Shown here: in pieces, positions 49,479-58,799 of the stretch
How the letters are laid out: each line of letters starts with the position of its first letter
Numbering within the stretch: the first letter of the stretch is position 1
Assembly (NCBI GenBank): GCA_964249755.1
Contig: CAXUDB010000001.1
Span: 1 to 64,000 of the forward strand
Length of the DNA stretch: 64,000 bases
From: Ilyomonas sp964249755
GTDB lineage: Bacteria; Bacteroidota; Bacteroidia; Chitinophagales; Chitinophagaceae
Reading direction: 5' to 3'
Notes under the pieces: generated by a model
Seen by the model: only the letters and a program-made list of their open reading frames with translations
What the model was told of the DNA's origin: nothing
Databases searched by the model: none
Made by a program: the position numbers and the translations under genes

Positions 49479-50561
49479 TTACAACCCAATCAACTCACAC
49501 TTCACACCCAGCTTTTCAAACGCTTCTTCCAGCCGCTCTTTGTGCGTATCGGTAATAAACACCTGCGCCCGCTGCTGCACACACACCTTATACAACAGGT
49601 TGTGCATCCGCTCGGCATCCAGTTTTTCAAACACATCATCCAGCAACAGTAGCGGCGCAAAGCCTTTGTGCTGTTGAATAATGCTAAACTCTGCTAGCCG
49701 CATGGCAAACAGCAAGCTCTTCCTTTGCCCCTGCGAAGCCAAACTTTTAAAAGATTGCCCGTGCATGGTTATCTCCAGGTCGTCTTTATGAATGCCAGCA
49801 CCGGTGCGTTGCAAATACAGATCACGCTGGCGATTTTCCCGCAGCAACCCCTGCATGTTGCTTTTAAGCAACTGGCTGTCGTAGGCAAGGTTCACTTCAT
49901 CGTCTTTGCCCGCAATGTGGCTGTATTCAGCGCTCACCAGCGGCAAAAACTCCCGCATAAATTCGGCGCGCCACGCATAAATTTTATTTCCTTTCTCGCT
50001 CAGTTGTTCATTCAATATCTGCAGCAGATCCTCATCCAAGCGCTGGTGTTCGGCAGCCGCTTTCAAAAGGCTGTTGCGCTGCTGCAATATCTTGTTGTAT
50101 TCAATTAAGGTAAAGAGATAATCGGCATTTAATTGCGATAAAATGGTGTCAATAAACTTCCTCCGTTCTTCGCTGCTGCCGGTGATTAGTTCCACATCGT
50201 CCGGCGCAATCATCACGCAGGGAAACCGGCCGATATGCGAAGAAAACCGTTTATAAGTTTCTTCATTCACCGTTACTTCCTTACGGTTATTCTCCCGCAG
50301 TATACAAACAATATGGAAAGCCTGCGAAGCCTTGTCCAGCGTAGCTTCCAGCCGGAAGCCCTGCGTGCCGTAGTGTGCGTTCAGGGCATCAGCCCGCGCA
50401 AAATAGCTTTTAGTAAAACAGAGGTAATGAATCGCGTCTAAAAGGTTGGTTTTGCCACTGCCATTGGCACCATAAATACCAATCACCGGCTCGCTGAAAC
50501 GAAACGATTCAAAAGCATAATTGCGAAACTGCGTGATAGCCAACTGCTGAACGAACAACAT
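49479..50561 (-). CDS. recF: DNA replication and repair protein RecF
   Basis: The 360-residue ABC-type ATPase loads RecA at gaps with RecO and RecR. ATG at 50561 is chosen because the longer frame covers the promoter. Walker A is GANGSGKTNLLDAIHYLCF (residues ~30-48), the signature region SQGQRKSLLFAMRLAEFSII, and Walker B LLLLDDVFEKLD near the C-terminus. A TACATTG promoter word (50567-50573, minus strand) is 5 nt before the ATG. It is not next to dnaA/dnaN, as is usual in Bacteroidota. Confidence 0.95.
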   Translation of the reverse strand: MLFVQQLAITQFRNYAFESFRFSEPVIGIYGANGSGKTNLLDAIHYLCFTKSYFARADALNAHYGTQGFRLEATLDKASQAFHIVCILRENNRKEVTVNEETYKRFSSHIGRFPCVMIAPDDVELITGSSEERRKFIDTILSQLNADYLFTLIEYNKILQQRNSLLKAAAEHQRLDEDLLQILNEQLSEKGNKIYAWRAEFMREFLPLVSAEYSHIAGKDDEVNLAYDSQLLKSNMQGLLRENRQRDLYLQRTGAGIHKDDLEITMHGQSFKSLASQGQRKSLLFAMRLAEFSIIQQHKGFAPLLLLDDVFEKLDAERMHNLLYKVCVQQRAQVFITDTHKERLEEAFEKLGVKCELIGL

Positions 50562-50641
50562 AGTTGCAATGTACACTGGCATTCAGATTCAGAGTAAGAT
50601 TTTGTTTAGGAGATAATCTCCTAAAGCTACGCATGTGGTGT

Positions 50642-50649
50642 TATTTTTG
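50642..50649 (+). promoter_or_regulatory. -7 promoter element TATTTTTG
   Basis: This exact TAnnTTTG match lies 17 nt before the RDD-family gene's ATG. Confidence 0.6.
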
Positions 50650-50666
50650 CTTAGAGGTTTCCGCAC

Positions 50667-51053
50667 ATGAGAATTGTTGGAATCGGAACCCGCACACTGG
50701 GTTTTTTACCAGACTTGCTAATTGTTTTGCTAATCACTTATGGCATTAACCGGGGGTGGGATTTCTATGTATTCTACTATCATATCCTCTACATACCGAT
50801 TTATTACTTTCTGGCAATCGTCAGCTTTGTTTACTATCTTTTTTTCGAAGGTATCTGGAAGCGTACACCCGGCAAATGGCTCGCACTTACTAAGGTTGTT
50901 AATCAGTCGGGCGACAAACCTTCTTTTTGGCAGATCATCGTCAGGAGCGCTGTTCGCGTAGCCGGCTTTATTATCATTGATAGTATTTGTTTATCTTTTT
51001 TAGAAAAAACCTTACACGACTATGTCAGCAAAACAGAGGTAGTCGAAGCATAG
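50667..51053 (+). CDS. RDD family membrane protein
   Basis: The 128-residue protein has an N-terminal helix (LPDLLIVLLITYGINRGWDF), a second (YIPIYYFLAIVSFVYYLFFE) and the family segment FEGIWKRTPGKWLALTKVVN, followed by FWQIIVRSAVRVAGFIIIDS. The RDD namesake residues are reduced (R-D not strict), with a TPGKWL core that is diagnostic. RDD proteins are small polytopic proteins, some linked to ion transport. The next gene starts 36 bp after its stop. Confidence 0.85.
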   Translation: MRIVGIGTRTLGFLPDLLIVLLITYGINRGWDFYVFYYHILYIPIYYFLAIVSFVYYLFFEGIWKRTPGKWLALTKVVNQSGDKPSFWQIIVRSAVRVAGFIIIDSICLSFLEKTLHDYVSKTEVVEA

Positions 51054-51088
51054 ATTGTATTCATTTCTTTCAAACTAAAATAACCACC

Positions 51089-52702
51089 ATGAAAAGGCTT
51101 TCCGTTCTGTGCATCTGCGTGAGTATGATTGTTGCCCTAACCAACTGTAACAAAAACGATGATAACAATGAACCCAAAAAGCCCGATCCTGTTCCGTTCA
51201 CCATCGCTGCCGATTCGATAGTTGTCAATCCTTATGGTTACACGCCTTTGTCGGCAATGATTTCTTTTACCAATCCGCTTTCAGGGAAAACATTTATCCG
51301 GGTTCATGGCAAACATGGTGCTTTCAGCGATGTCACCCATCTGTTCAACGATTACGGAACAGTGCACAACGTGCCCGTTATTGGCCTATATGCTGATACT
51401 ACCAATACAGTAGATGTCCGGATAGTTGACAATGCAGGCGACACAGTAGCTATCAGCACCGTTGCTATTGTTACGCAGGCTTTGCCCGCTAATATGCCAA
51501 CGTCTATTATTGCCAATTCGTTTGATGAAAGTAAGGTAGAGGCGGGTATGTATTTAGTAAGCAGCTTAAGCACTTACAATGTAGCAGGTCAGCCCAGCAT
51601 TCCCTACATAATGGATGATTATGGCGACATCCGCTGGGTATTGGATTATACAAGTAATGCCGGCTTGTCTAAGCTCTTTTACAACGATGGCATTGCCCGT
51701 TTAAAAAACGGCAATTTTTATTTTGGCGATGAGACTACGCAAACACTTTACGAAGTAGATGTGCTGGGTAAAATCATAAATACATGGCCGGTAACAGGAG
51801 GCTACTTGTTCCACCACGAAGTGCATGAGGAAGCAAACGGCAATTTCATTTTAACGGCTACCAGCCAGAACAGCGCTTTTACCGATGGAAATATAACTAC
51901 CGGTGATTTTGTAGTAGAGATAGACAGGAACTCTAAAGCCATCTCCACAGTTTGGGATTTAAAGGAGTCGCTTAATGAATACAGGCGTGTCTGGGGATCT
52001 GGCCCCAATGGTGATTGGTTTCATGGGAATGCCGTACTGGACGACACTACTGACAATACTATTATTGTCTCCGGCAGAAACCAGGGCGTTGTGAAGCTAG
52101 ACAGAAATAACAATGTGAAATGGATACTGGCGCCGCATAAAGACTGGGGCGTTAACCGCAGAGGGGATAGCTTATACAAATATCTGCTAACGCCACTTGA
52201 TGCTTCGGGTAATGTAATTACAGATACGACCGTTGCTAATGGCAGCACAATAAGACCTGATTTCGAATGGAACTCTTATCAGCATTCACCCGTTCAAATG
52301 CCAGACGGCGATTTGTTGATATTTGATAATGGCACCAACCGTATGCTTGACCCGGTTGACGGCAACAATGCTGTTAATGGTGCATCTGGCAAATACAGTA
52401 GGGCAGTAGAATTCAAGATAGACCCAACCCATATGACGGTGCAACAGATATGGGCATATGGTAAAGAAAGAGATGTAGATGCTTATTCTGCTATCGTAAG
52501 CAGTGTACAGTTTCTGCCAGGCAGCAACCATGTGATTTTTGCGCCTGGCTTCAACGTATTAAACACAACAGGACATGGTGGAAAAGTTATCGAGATAGAT
52601 TATACAACCAAACAGGTGGTTGGCGAAATCAGCGTATCAGCAGCAAACGTATTTGCTTTTCACCGGGCAAAGAAAATCAGTCTTTACCCGGATAATTTAT
52701 AA
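51089..52702 (+). CDS. Arylsulfotransferase (ASST)-like lipoprotein
   Basis: ATG at 51089 (537 aa) after a lipoprotein signal peptide with lipobox ALTNC (Cys near residue 20: MIVALTNCNKNDD). An N-terminal ~110-residue beta domain is followed by a six-bladed propeller of the ASST type. Typical words are GDIRWVLDYTSNAG, HHEVHEEANGNFILTATSQN, WFHGNAVLDDTTDNTIIVSG, and WNSYQHSPVQMPDGDLLIFD, where His residues stand in the places of the ASST catalytic His. Enterobacterial ASST transfers sulfate between phenols in the periplasm; the substrate here is unknown. Confidence 0.82.
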   Translation: MKRLSVLCICVSMIVALTNCNKNDDNNEPKKPDPVPFTIAADSIVVNPYGYTPLSAMISFTNPLSGKTFIRVHGKHGAFSDVTHLFNDYGTVHNVPVIGLYADTTNTVDVRIVDNAGDTVAISTVAIVTQALPANMPTSIIANSFDESKVEAGMYLVSSLSTYNVAGQPSIPYIMDDYGDIRWVLDYTSNAGLSKLFYNDGIARLKNGNFYFGDETTQTLYEVDVLGKIINTWPVTGGYLFHHEVHEEANGNFILTATSQNSAFTDGNITTGDFVVEIDRNSKAISTVWDLKESLNEYRRVWGSGPNGDWFHGNAVLDDTTDNTIIVSGRNQGVVKLDRNNNVKWILAPHKDWGVNRRGDSLYKYLLTPLDASGNVITDTTVANGSTIRPDFEWNSYQHSPVQMPDGDLLIFDNGTNRMLDPVDGNNAVNGASGKYSRAVEFKIDPTHMTVQQIWAYGKERDVDAYSAIVSSVQFLPGSNHVIFAPGFNVLNTTGHGGKVIEIDYTTKQVVGEISVSAANVFAFHRAKKISLYPDNL

Positions 52703-52704
52703 CC

Positions 52705-54762
52705 TTATTCAATCAGGCGCTTGGGCTCTCTTTCCTTTGTTTTCTTTTCTTTTTTAGGTGATTTATCTTTGGGTGTTACAGTCGGTTTTTGCTGCCCCGG
52801 CTGTAATACCCACTCATAATCAAGCTGGCGTTTGTCTAAGTTAGCTGCCACTACTTTTATCCATACTTTATCGCCCATGCGGAAGGAGCGTCCGCTGCGC
52901 ATGCCCACTAATGAATAGTCGCCTTCTATCAATCTGAAATCATCAAAATCGCTGAGGCTGCTGATGCTCACCAAGCCTTCGCACTTTTGCAAAACGGTTT
53001 CTACAAAAAAGCCAAACGAAGTAACTCCGCTGATAACGCCTTCAAACTCTTCGCCGAGGTAATCACGCATGTATTCTACCTGCTTGTATTTGTTGGCGGC
53101 GCGCTCACATTCCATAGCGGCGCGCTCGCGCTCGCTGCTGTGCCGGCACTTCTCATTCATCTTTTTATCAATGATGGGCTCGTTTTGCAAACACGATTCC
53201 AGCACGCGATGCACCAGCACATCCGGATAGCGGCGAATGGGAGAAGTGAAGTGGCAATAGTTTTCGAAACCCAAACCGTAGTGACCAATATTCTCAGGTG
53301 TATAAATCGCCTTCGCCATGGTGCGGATGCCTAATTGTTCCAATACATGTTGCTCCGGTTTGCCTTGCACTTCAGCCAACATGGCGTTGAACGAAGCCGC
53401 GATTTTTGCCGGTGTGCTCGTATTAAAGGTGTGCCCGAACTTCTTGGCAAAAACAGTAAACGGTTTCAGTTTTTCTTCATCCGGCTGGTCGTGCACACGA
53501 TAAGGAAACGGCACAGCTTGCTTGTTCACTTTTATCTTCGAAACATTCTCCGCAACCGTTCTGTTGGCTAACAACATCAGTTCTTCTATCAACTGGTGCG
53601 CTTCCTTGCTTTCTTTTATTTCAATACCAATGGGCTTTCCTTTTTCATCCAGCTTAAACCTTACTTCCTGCGAAGAAAAATTAATAGCGCCTTTTGAAAA
53701 CCGCTGCCCGCGCAGATTTTGCGAGATTTCATTCAACAATAAAACCTCTTTTTTATGTTCGCCTTTTTTTGTTTCGATAATCTGCTGCACTTCTTCATAC
53801 GTGAAGCGATGGTTGCTATGAATCATCGTTTTGCCCAGCCAGTATTGTTTCACTTCACCTTTCTTGTTCATCTGGAAAACCGCCGAGAAAGTCAGCTTGT
53901 CTTCATGCGGACGAAGGGAACACAACACATTCGAGATGTGCTCCGGCAACATCGGGTTCACTCTGTCCGGCAAATAAACAGAAGTCGCACGTTTGTAAGC
54001 TTCATCATCCAGCGCTGTATTCGGCACTACGTAGTGGCTCACATCGGCAATGTGAATGCCTACTTCATACCAGCCGCCTTTGAGCGAGCGCAGCGAAATG
54101 GCATCATCAAAATCCTTGGCATCGACAGGGTCAATGGTGATAGTAAAAATCTCCCGGAAATCACGCCGCTTTTCAATATCTTCTTGTGTAATGGCTTCCG
54201 GTATGCGGGCAGCTTCTTCCATCGTTTCGTCGCCAAACTGGAGCGGGAAACCAGCTTCTGCCAGCAGGTTCTTCATGGCAATATTGTTCTCATCTTCTGC
54301 CTGCAAAACAGCCGTTACTTTGCCTTCGGGCTTGCGGCTGCCTTTCTCCCATTTTATTAGTTGCACCGATACTTTATCGCGGTCAACGGCACCGTTAATA
54401 TTATCAAGCGACACATAGATATCCGGCATCGGTTTGTCGCTGTCGGGCTTCACAAAAGCAAAGTGCTGGCTCACCTGCAGCCGCCCGATAAATTCGGTTT
54501 GCTTGCGTTCTATCACATTCACAATCTTTCCTTCCTTCTTGCCGGTCGTGGTGTTTTCTTTAATCACTTTCACGGTCACTTCATCGCCGTTCAGTGCGGT
54601 ATTAAAATCGTGCGGACGCACCAGCACATCGCCTTTGCCACCGGCAATCACTACGTATCCAATGCCCGAACGCGTTATATCCAGCAAGCCCTGCAGCGTA
54701 TGACTATCCTGAGTGGTATGAAAAGATTGTTTTTTCTTTTTCTTCTTTTTTTTATCGTTCAT
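52705..54762 (-). CDS. rnr: Ribonuclease R
   Basis: The 685-residue 3'-5' exoribonuclease degrades structured RNA. It has a Lys-rich N-terminus (KKKKKKKK run), cold-shock-like domains, and the RNB catalytic centre TIDPVDAKDFDDAISLRS with the metal-binding Asp cluster, plus YLPDRVNPMLPEHISN and HFTSPIRRYPDVLVHR. An S1 domain near the C-terminus reads FEGVISGVTSFGFFVETVLQ, ending with a basic tail. Length is a little short of E. coli RNase R but normal for Bacteroidota. It is convergent with the ASST gene, only 2 bp apart. Confidence 0.96.
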   Translation of the reverse strand: MNDKKKKKKKKQSFHTTQDSHTLQGLLDITRSGIGYVVIAGGKGDVLVRPHDFNTALNGDEVTVKVIKENTTTGKKEGKIVNVIERKQTEFIGRLQVSQHFAFVKPDSDKPMPDIYVSLDNINGAVDRDKVSVQLIKWEKGSRKPEGKVTAVLQAEDENNIAMKNLLAEAGFPLQFGDETMEEAARIPEAITQEDIEKRRDFREIFTITIDPVDAKDFDDAISLRSLKGGWYEVGIHIADVSHYVVPNTALDDEAYKRATSVYLPDRVNPMLPEHISNVLCSLRPHEDKLTFSAVFQMNKKGEVKQYWLGKTMIHSNHRFTYEEVQQIIETKKGEHKKEVLLLNEISQNLRGQRFSKGAINFSSQEVRFKLDEKGKPIGIEIKESKEAHQLIEELMLLANRTVAENVSKIKVNKQAVPFPYRVHDQPDEEKLKPFTVFAKKFGHTFNTSTPAKIAASFNAMLAEVQGKPEQHVLEQLGIRTMAKAIYTPENIGHYGLGFENYCHFTSPIRRYPDVLVHRVLESCLQNEPIIDKKMNEKCRHSSERERAAMECERAANKYKQVEYMRDYLGEEFEGVISGVTSFGFFVETVLQKCEGLVSISSLSDFDDFRLIEGDYSLVGMRSGRSFRMGDKVWIKVVAANLDKRQLDYEWVLQPGQQKPTVTPKDKSPKKEKKTKEREPKRLIE

Positions 54763-54999
54763 CTATTGTTCTTATTGATTGTGTTGCGGAAGGTGTAAAA
54801 ATACAAAATACAGGTTTGTGAGACGGACTGAAGCCACTCCGATGAATCGCCTGTTGCGACGCTCCGTTCAGGGTTCCGGGCAATGATTGGGCTAAGTGCA
54901 AGTGCTTCGTTTAATGATAAACACAATTAAAGATAAGCCGTTAAAGAATCTGTATGAAAAAACGGGTAGTGATTTAACATCCCTTCTGCTGATGCCGGC

Positions 55000-55776
55000 T
55001 CATAATGTCATCTTTATTTTTTCTTCCGCCCGCTCTTCATTCCATGCCAGCTCAAAATTATTTCTGCCCTCGTTCACTTCCAGGCTCATGTAATTCAATT
55101 GCACCAGTTCTAACACGGAGAGAAATAAAAAGATAGCCTGAATGCGGTTTTCGCACTTCTCAAAAAGACCCTGAAAAGAAGTCTTTCTTTGGTGCCGCAC
55201 TTCGCTGATAACGTGCTCGCGGCTTTCTTCCATCGTATAGTTATAGCGCACCACAGTATGCACCGGCTTGTTGTTTTTTTCATGCAGCCGCTGCATCACC
55301 TTCTCAAACGTCTTCATTAGCTTAAACAGCGTTACCGTTTGTATCTCGGTGCCTTCTGCAGCTTGTTCACCAATGGTGGCCATTTCTGCCGCAATATTGC
55401 CGCGCTTTATCATCAGCATGCGCTCGGCTTCCTTTTCCGCCAGTTGCAGCGAAGCTTCTTTGTAGCGTTTATACTGAAGCAGCTTATCTACCAGTTCCAG
55501 CCGCGGGTCTATCTCTTTGCCCGACGCATCCACGTCTTTTCGCGGCAGCAGCATCTTTGCCTTTACGCGCATGAGGCTGGAGATAAACAAAATGAACTCA
55601 CTGCTCAGTTCGATGTTTAATTGCTGCTGCTGATGAAGGTAATCGAGAAAGTCTTTTGTAATCCTGGTGATAGGGATGTTGTAAATATCCAGTTCATCCC
55701 GCTTTATAAAAAAAAGAAGCAGGTCGAAGGGACCTTCAAACTGCTCTAACTTTATCTGGTAGGTTGTATTCGTCAA
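55000..55776 (-). CDS. scpA: Segregation and condensation protein A
   Basis: The 258-residue kleisin links the SMC heads with ScpB. The N-terminal signature YQIKLEQFEGPFDLLLFFIK and DELDIYNIPITRITKDFLDY are textbook ScpA; the middle is coiled and charged and the C-terminal winged helix is LFEKCENRIQAIFLFLSVLE with LVQLNYMSLEV. The start is a TTG (55776), since no ATG lies between the preceding in-frame stop and the conserved N-terminus. mscL ends 22 bp upstream on the same strand. No scpB gene is visible in the window. Confidence 0.93.
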   Translation of the reverse strand: MTNTTYQIKLEQFEGPFDLLLFFIKRDELDIYNIPITRITKDFLDYLHQQQQLNIELSSEFILFISSLMRVKAKMLLPRKDVDASGKEIDPRLELVDKLLQYKRYKEASLQLAEKEAERMLMIKRGNIAAEMATIGEQAAEGTEIQTVTLFKLMKTFEKVMQRLHEKNNKPVHTVVRYNYTMEESREHVISEVRHQRKTSFQGLFEKCENRIQAIFLFLSVLELVQLNYMSLEVNEGRNNFELAWNEERAEEKIKMTL

Positions 55777-55797
55777 TAGGAAGAATTAATAAGGGTG

Positions 55798-56193
55798 TTA
55801 AACGCGTGGATTTTTTCTAAGCTCATCCCTGATTTCCATCAGCAGCTTTTCTGTTTCGGTTGGCGGCGGTGCAACGGTAGGTGCTACGGCTTCCCTTTTC
55901 TTAAACGCATTCATAGCCTTAATAATTAAGAAAAGAGCCAGGGCAACAATAATAAAAGAGATAACGTGCGACAGGAAGTTGCCATACTTAATAGCAGTGC
56001 CCGGAATAACAAGGTCCTGCAAATTCTGAAGATTGGCTCTTTTTAAAGCAGGCGTCAGTATGCCCGGTGTGATAATATCATCTACCAACGAAGTAACGAT
56101 ACCGCCAAAAGCGCCGCCGATAATTACGGCTACCGCCAGATCAACTACATTGCCCTTTAACGCAAACTCTTTAAATTCTTTTACGAAGCCCAT
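55798..56193 (-). CDS. mscL: Large-conductance mechanosensitive channel
   Basis: The 131-residue protein opens under membrane tension to release solutes on osmotic downshock. It has the N-terminal amphipathic helix MGFVKEFKEFALKGNVVDLA, pore helix VAVIIGGAFGGIVTSLVDDI, a short periplasmic loop with KYGNFLSHVI, helix FIIVALALFLIIKAMNAFKK and the C-terminal bundle TEKLLMEIRDELRK. Length and layout are normal. It is upstream of scpA, 22 bp away, and probably co-transcribed with it. Confidence 0.96.
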   Translation of the reverse strand: MGFVKEFKEFALKGNVVDLAVAVIIGGAFGGIVTSLVDDIITPGILTPALKRANLQNLQDLVIPGTAIKYGNFLSHVISFIIVALALFLIIKAMNAFKKREAVAPTVAPPPTETEKLLMEIRDELRKNPRV

Positions 56194-56238
56194 AAGGATG
56201 GTTTTGTTGAAACATAAAAGTAGAAGATAGGGTTGAAT

Positions 56239-56805
56239 CTATATCGCCATCATCTCTTTTTCTTTAGCCACCAAATGCTTATCTACCAGAATGATATACC
56301 GGTCGGTGGTTTCCTGCACGCTGTTCTCTGCATCCCTCGATTCGTCTTCACTGAGGTCGCCATCTTTCTGTAGCTTTTTTATCTGCTCAATCGTATCACG
56401 GCGAATGCTGCGGATGGCTACCTTCGATTGCTCACCTTCGTTGCTGGCTTTTTTAAACAATTCTCTTCTCCGCTCTTCGGTAAGGGGTGGCATAAACAGG
56501 CGAATCTGGTTGCCATCGTTCTGCGGCGTAATGCCAATGTTGGCGGCCATAATACCCCGCTCTATTGCCTGCAGCATCTTTTTTTCCCAGGGCTGAATGC
56601 TGAGTGTGCGGGCATCCAGCACATTAATGTTGGCTACCTGGTTGATGGGCGTTGGCGCACCATAATATTCTACATTAATCCCGTCGAGCATGGAAGGATT
56701 GGCTTTGCCGGCGCGTATTTTAGTCAATTCGGTTTCAAGGTGGCTAATGGCTTTTTTCATGGAAGACTCGGCATCGTCTAATAAAAACTCAACATCTTCA
56801 GACAT
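56239..56805 (-). CDS. frr: Ribosome recycling factor
   Basis: The 188-residue protein, with EF-G, splits post-termination ribosomes. Typical blocks are MKKAISHLETELTKIRAGKA, NPSMLDGINVEYYGAPTPIN, VANINVLDARTLSIQPWEKK, LFMPPLTEERRRELFKKASN and the C-terminal helix ATDRYI-like VQETTDRYIILVDKHLVAKE. A TATTTTGC-type promoter word lies about 30 nt upstream of the ATG on the minus strand. The frr stop is 46 bp from the mscL start, same strand. Confidence 0.97.
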   Translation of the reverse strand: MSEDVEFLLDDAESSMKKAISHLETELTKIRAGKANPSMLDGINVEYYGAPTPINQVANINVLDARTLSIQPWEKKMLQAIERGIMAANIGITPQNDGNQIRLFMPPLTEERRRELFKKASNEGEQSKVAIRSIRRDTIEQIKKLQKDGDLSEDESRDAENSVQETTDRYIILVDKHLVAKEKEMMAI

Positions 56806-56937
56806 ATAACGTATTCGTTTTAAGCAGGCGCAAAATAAGAAAATGAGTGGGAAGTAGAAGGTAAAAATGCAAGGTATGCCGTCTTATACAACCCATTTGC
56901 CGGTGGCAAACGCAGCCTTTTACCATTTGAAAGCCCT

Positions 56938-57126
56938 GTTGTCGTCCGTTGCCTTTTTTCCTTTCTCCTTTGAGGAGAGGGAGCCGTACAATACCTTTAG
57001 GGAGCCGTCCGTTGCCTTTCCGGAAGCCTCCGTTGCTCTTCCGGAGCCCTCCGACGACGCTGGGGAGTGCTAAGTTGGCAGTTTGGAGCCGTCCGCAGCC
57101 TTCAGGGAGTCGTCCGTTGCCCGCGG
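56938..57126. repeat. Array of nine degenerate 21-bp tandem repeats (array D)
   Basis: Units of 21 bp begin at 56938, 56959, 56980, 57001 and so on to 57106, with no spacers. The core is GGAGCCGTCCGTTGCCTTTC; the second unit is decayed. The same core in reverse orientation forms array A at 16336. It lies between the 5' end of frr and the 3' end of the glycosyltransferase gene. A short plus-strand frame of heptapeptides (REPSVAF, PEASVAL) is open but is not called a gene. Confidence 0.85.
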
Positions 57127-57208
57127 GGAAGTAATATTGTCAGGTCGAAGGCTTCTTAACCCGGTTTTTTAAAACTCGGTTTCTCTTCTGATTTTTTTTT
57201 CATTTCTC

Positions 57209-57243
57209 AAAAAAAGCCTGAACTGGTTAAGTTCAGGCTTTTT
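57209..57243 (-). terminator. Intrinsic terminator of the glycosyltransferase gene
   Basis: The stem AAAAAGCCTGAACT / AGTTCAGGCTTTTT (loop GGTTA) has A and T runs on both sides and follows the gene's stop by 24 bp. Confidence 0.88.
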
Positions 57244-57266
57244 CACTTTACTAAGCATATTTTTAA

Positions 57267-58397
57267 TCAAACAGTCTGTTTCTCTCTTTTAAATAAGGTT
57301 TTCAGCCTGATTTTTCGCGGTTCTTCTATCACCACTTCGCCGTCTTCCTTCTTTTTTACACGCATGGTAGCCGGTTCATAAAGATGAAGCGCGGAAATAA
57401 CGGTAAAAAACAGGATGGCCTCCAGCGCAAACACCACTGTGGTATTAAACGACGCCATGCAGAAGAACAGGAGCGAAAAGCAAAGGCTAAGCAGGGCCAG
57501 CGTAAATGTGGTTTGCAAGGAAGTAAAGCCTTTATCGAGAAACAGGTGATGAATGTGATTTCTATCGGGCGAAAAAGGTGATACGCGGTGCGACAGGCGG
57601 ATGCAAAATACACGCAGCGTATCCATCAGCGGGATGAGCAACAGACCAAAACCGATGGCGGGCGAGGCGGTAACCGGTAAAGTATGTGCTGTAGGCGCCA
57701 GGTTAATGAAACGAATAACCATGATGGCGTTGATGAGACCCAGCATCATCGAGCCGGCATCGCCCATAAATATTTTTGCAGGGTGATGATTGTAATACAG
57801 GAAAGCCAGTATGCTGCCGAGCAGGGAAAAGGCAATCAGTGAGTAGGCAATATCTCCGTTAAGATAAAGCCAGGTGCCAAAAAATAAAATAGAGATAAGG
57901 CTAAGCGTGCCGGCCAGTCCATCTACGCCGTCTATAAGGTTTATTGCATTGATGATGACGATAATAGTAATGTAAGTGAGCAGGTAGCTAAGCATATCGG
58001 GTATCTGCTGAATGCCGAGGAAGCCATGCAGGTTGTTGATGAGCAGATGACCTTTAAAAATAAGGATAAAGGAAGCTACCAGCTGACCGATGAATTTTTT
58101 GAAAGGAGACAGCACCATTACATCATCGCCCACACCTAGAAAGAAGATAATGAGGAAAGCTGCCAGCAGGTATTGAAACTCTATAAACTGGTTGTTAATG
58201 CTGGCACTAAGCAAAATGCTGGAGATGAACCCACCAAAAATGCCGATGCCACCAAAGCGCGGAACCGGGTCGGTATGTATTTTTCTTTCATCCGGTATAT
58301 CTACAAGTTTCTTTTTGTTGGCGAGGTGAATAATGACAGGTAGCAGGTAAAAGCTAATAAAAAAAGCTATGATAGTTCCGATGACAATTTGCTGCAT
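57267..58397 (-). CDS. Undecaprenyl-phosphate GlcNAc-1-phosphate transferase-like (MraY/WecA family)
   Basis: The 376-residue polytopic enzyme transfers a sugar-1-phosphate from UDP-sugar to the lipid carrier undecaprenyl phosphate. About ten helices carry the family motifs PRFGGIGIFGG, GVGDDVMVLSPF, NAINLIDGVDGLAG, KIFMGDAGSMMLG, and the His-rich loop SPFSPDRNHIHHLFLDKGF. The HIHH motif and lack of MraY-specific words favour the WecA/TagO side, which starts O-antigen, teichoic or capsule polymers. No other glycan genes are near. Confidence 0.92.
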   Translation of the reverse strand: MQQIVIGTIIAFFISFYLLPVIIHLANKKKLVDIPDERKIHTDPVPRFGGIGIFGGFISSILLSASINNQFIEFQYLLAAFLIIFFLGVGDDVMVLSPFKKFIGQLVASFILIFKGHLLINNLHGFLGIQQIPDMLSYLLTYITIIVIINAINLIDGVDGLAGTLSLISILFFGTWLYLNGDIAYSLIAFSLLGSILAFLYYNHHPAKIFMGDAGSMMLGLINAIMVIRFINLAPTAHTLPVTASPAIGFGLLLIPLMDTLRVFCIRLSHRVSPFSPDRNHIHHLFLDKGFTSLQTTFTLALLSLCFSLLFFCMASFNTTVVFALEAILFFTVISALHLYEPATMRVKKKEDGEVVIEEPRKIRLKTLFKREKQTV

Positions 58398-58799
58398 GTG
58401 AGTGCTTTAGTGGTTTAGCTTAGTGTTTGTCCTTTATATTGATTCTTATTAGATGCGGGCAAAAATATCTCTTTTGTTCCATAGCTGCTGTAAACTGTGT
58501 ACTGAAAGTTCGATTTTCTTTCTTGTTTTACCGGTTCTCATAAGCCGGTCTTAATGTCAAGCTGGATTCCGCTTTGCAAGCTTCAAGTTCGCACACTCTA
58601 TGCCAGATAAACTGAGCAGTTGAAAAATCATAAAGTTGCCTGTTCTGTTCATATCCCGGTTCTCTCTTTCCTGTTCATTGCAAAAGCTGCGTTTCTATTT
58701 TAATCAAAATGTTTTGCGCCGTTACAATGCTGATTTCAATTAAATTATCTATTTTACAGTTGCAAACCTATTGCGAAATTCTGAACAGAACCAGTGCCT
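58398..58799. other. Divergent intergenic region with minus-strand promoter
   Basis: About 400 bases. A TATTTTTG element on the minus strand (58460-58467) is 62 nt before the glycosyltransferase ATG. No ORF or repeat is visible in the rest. Confidence 0.5.

Noticed and set aside
53755..54360. 201-codon plus-strand ORF
   Set aside because: Antisense to RNase R; no domain or promoter.
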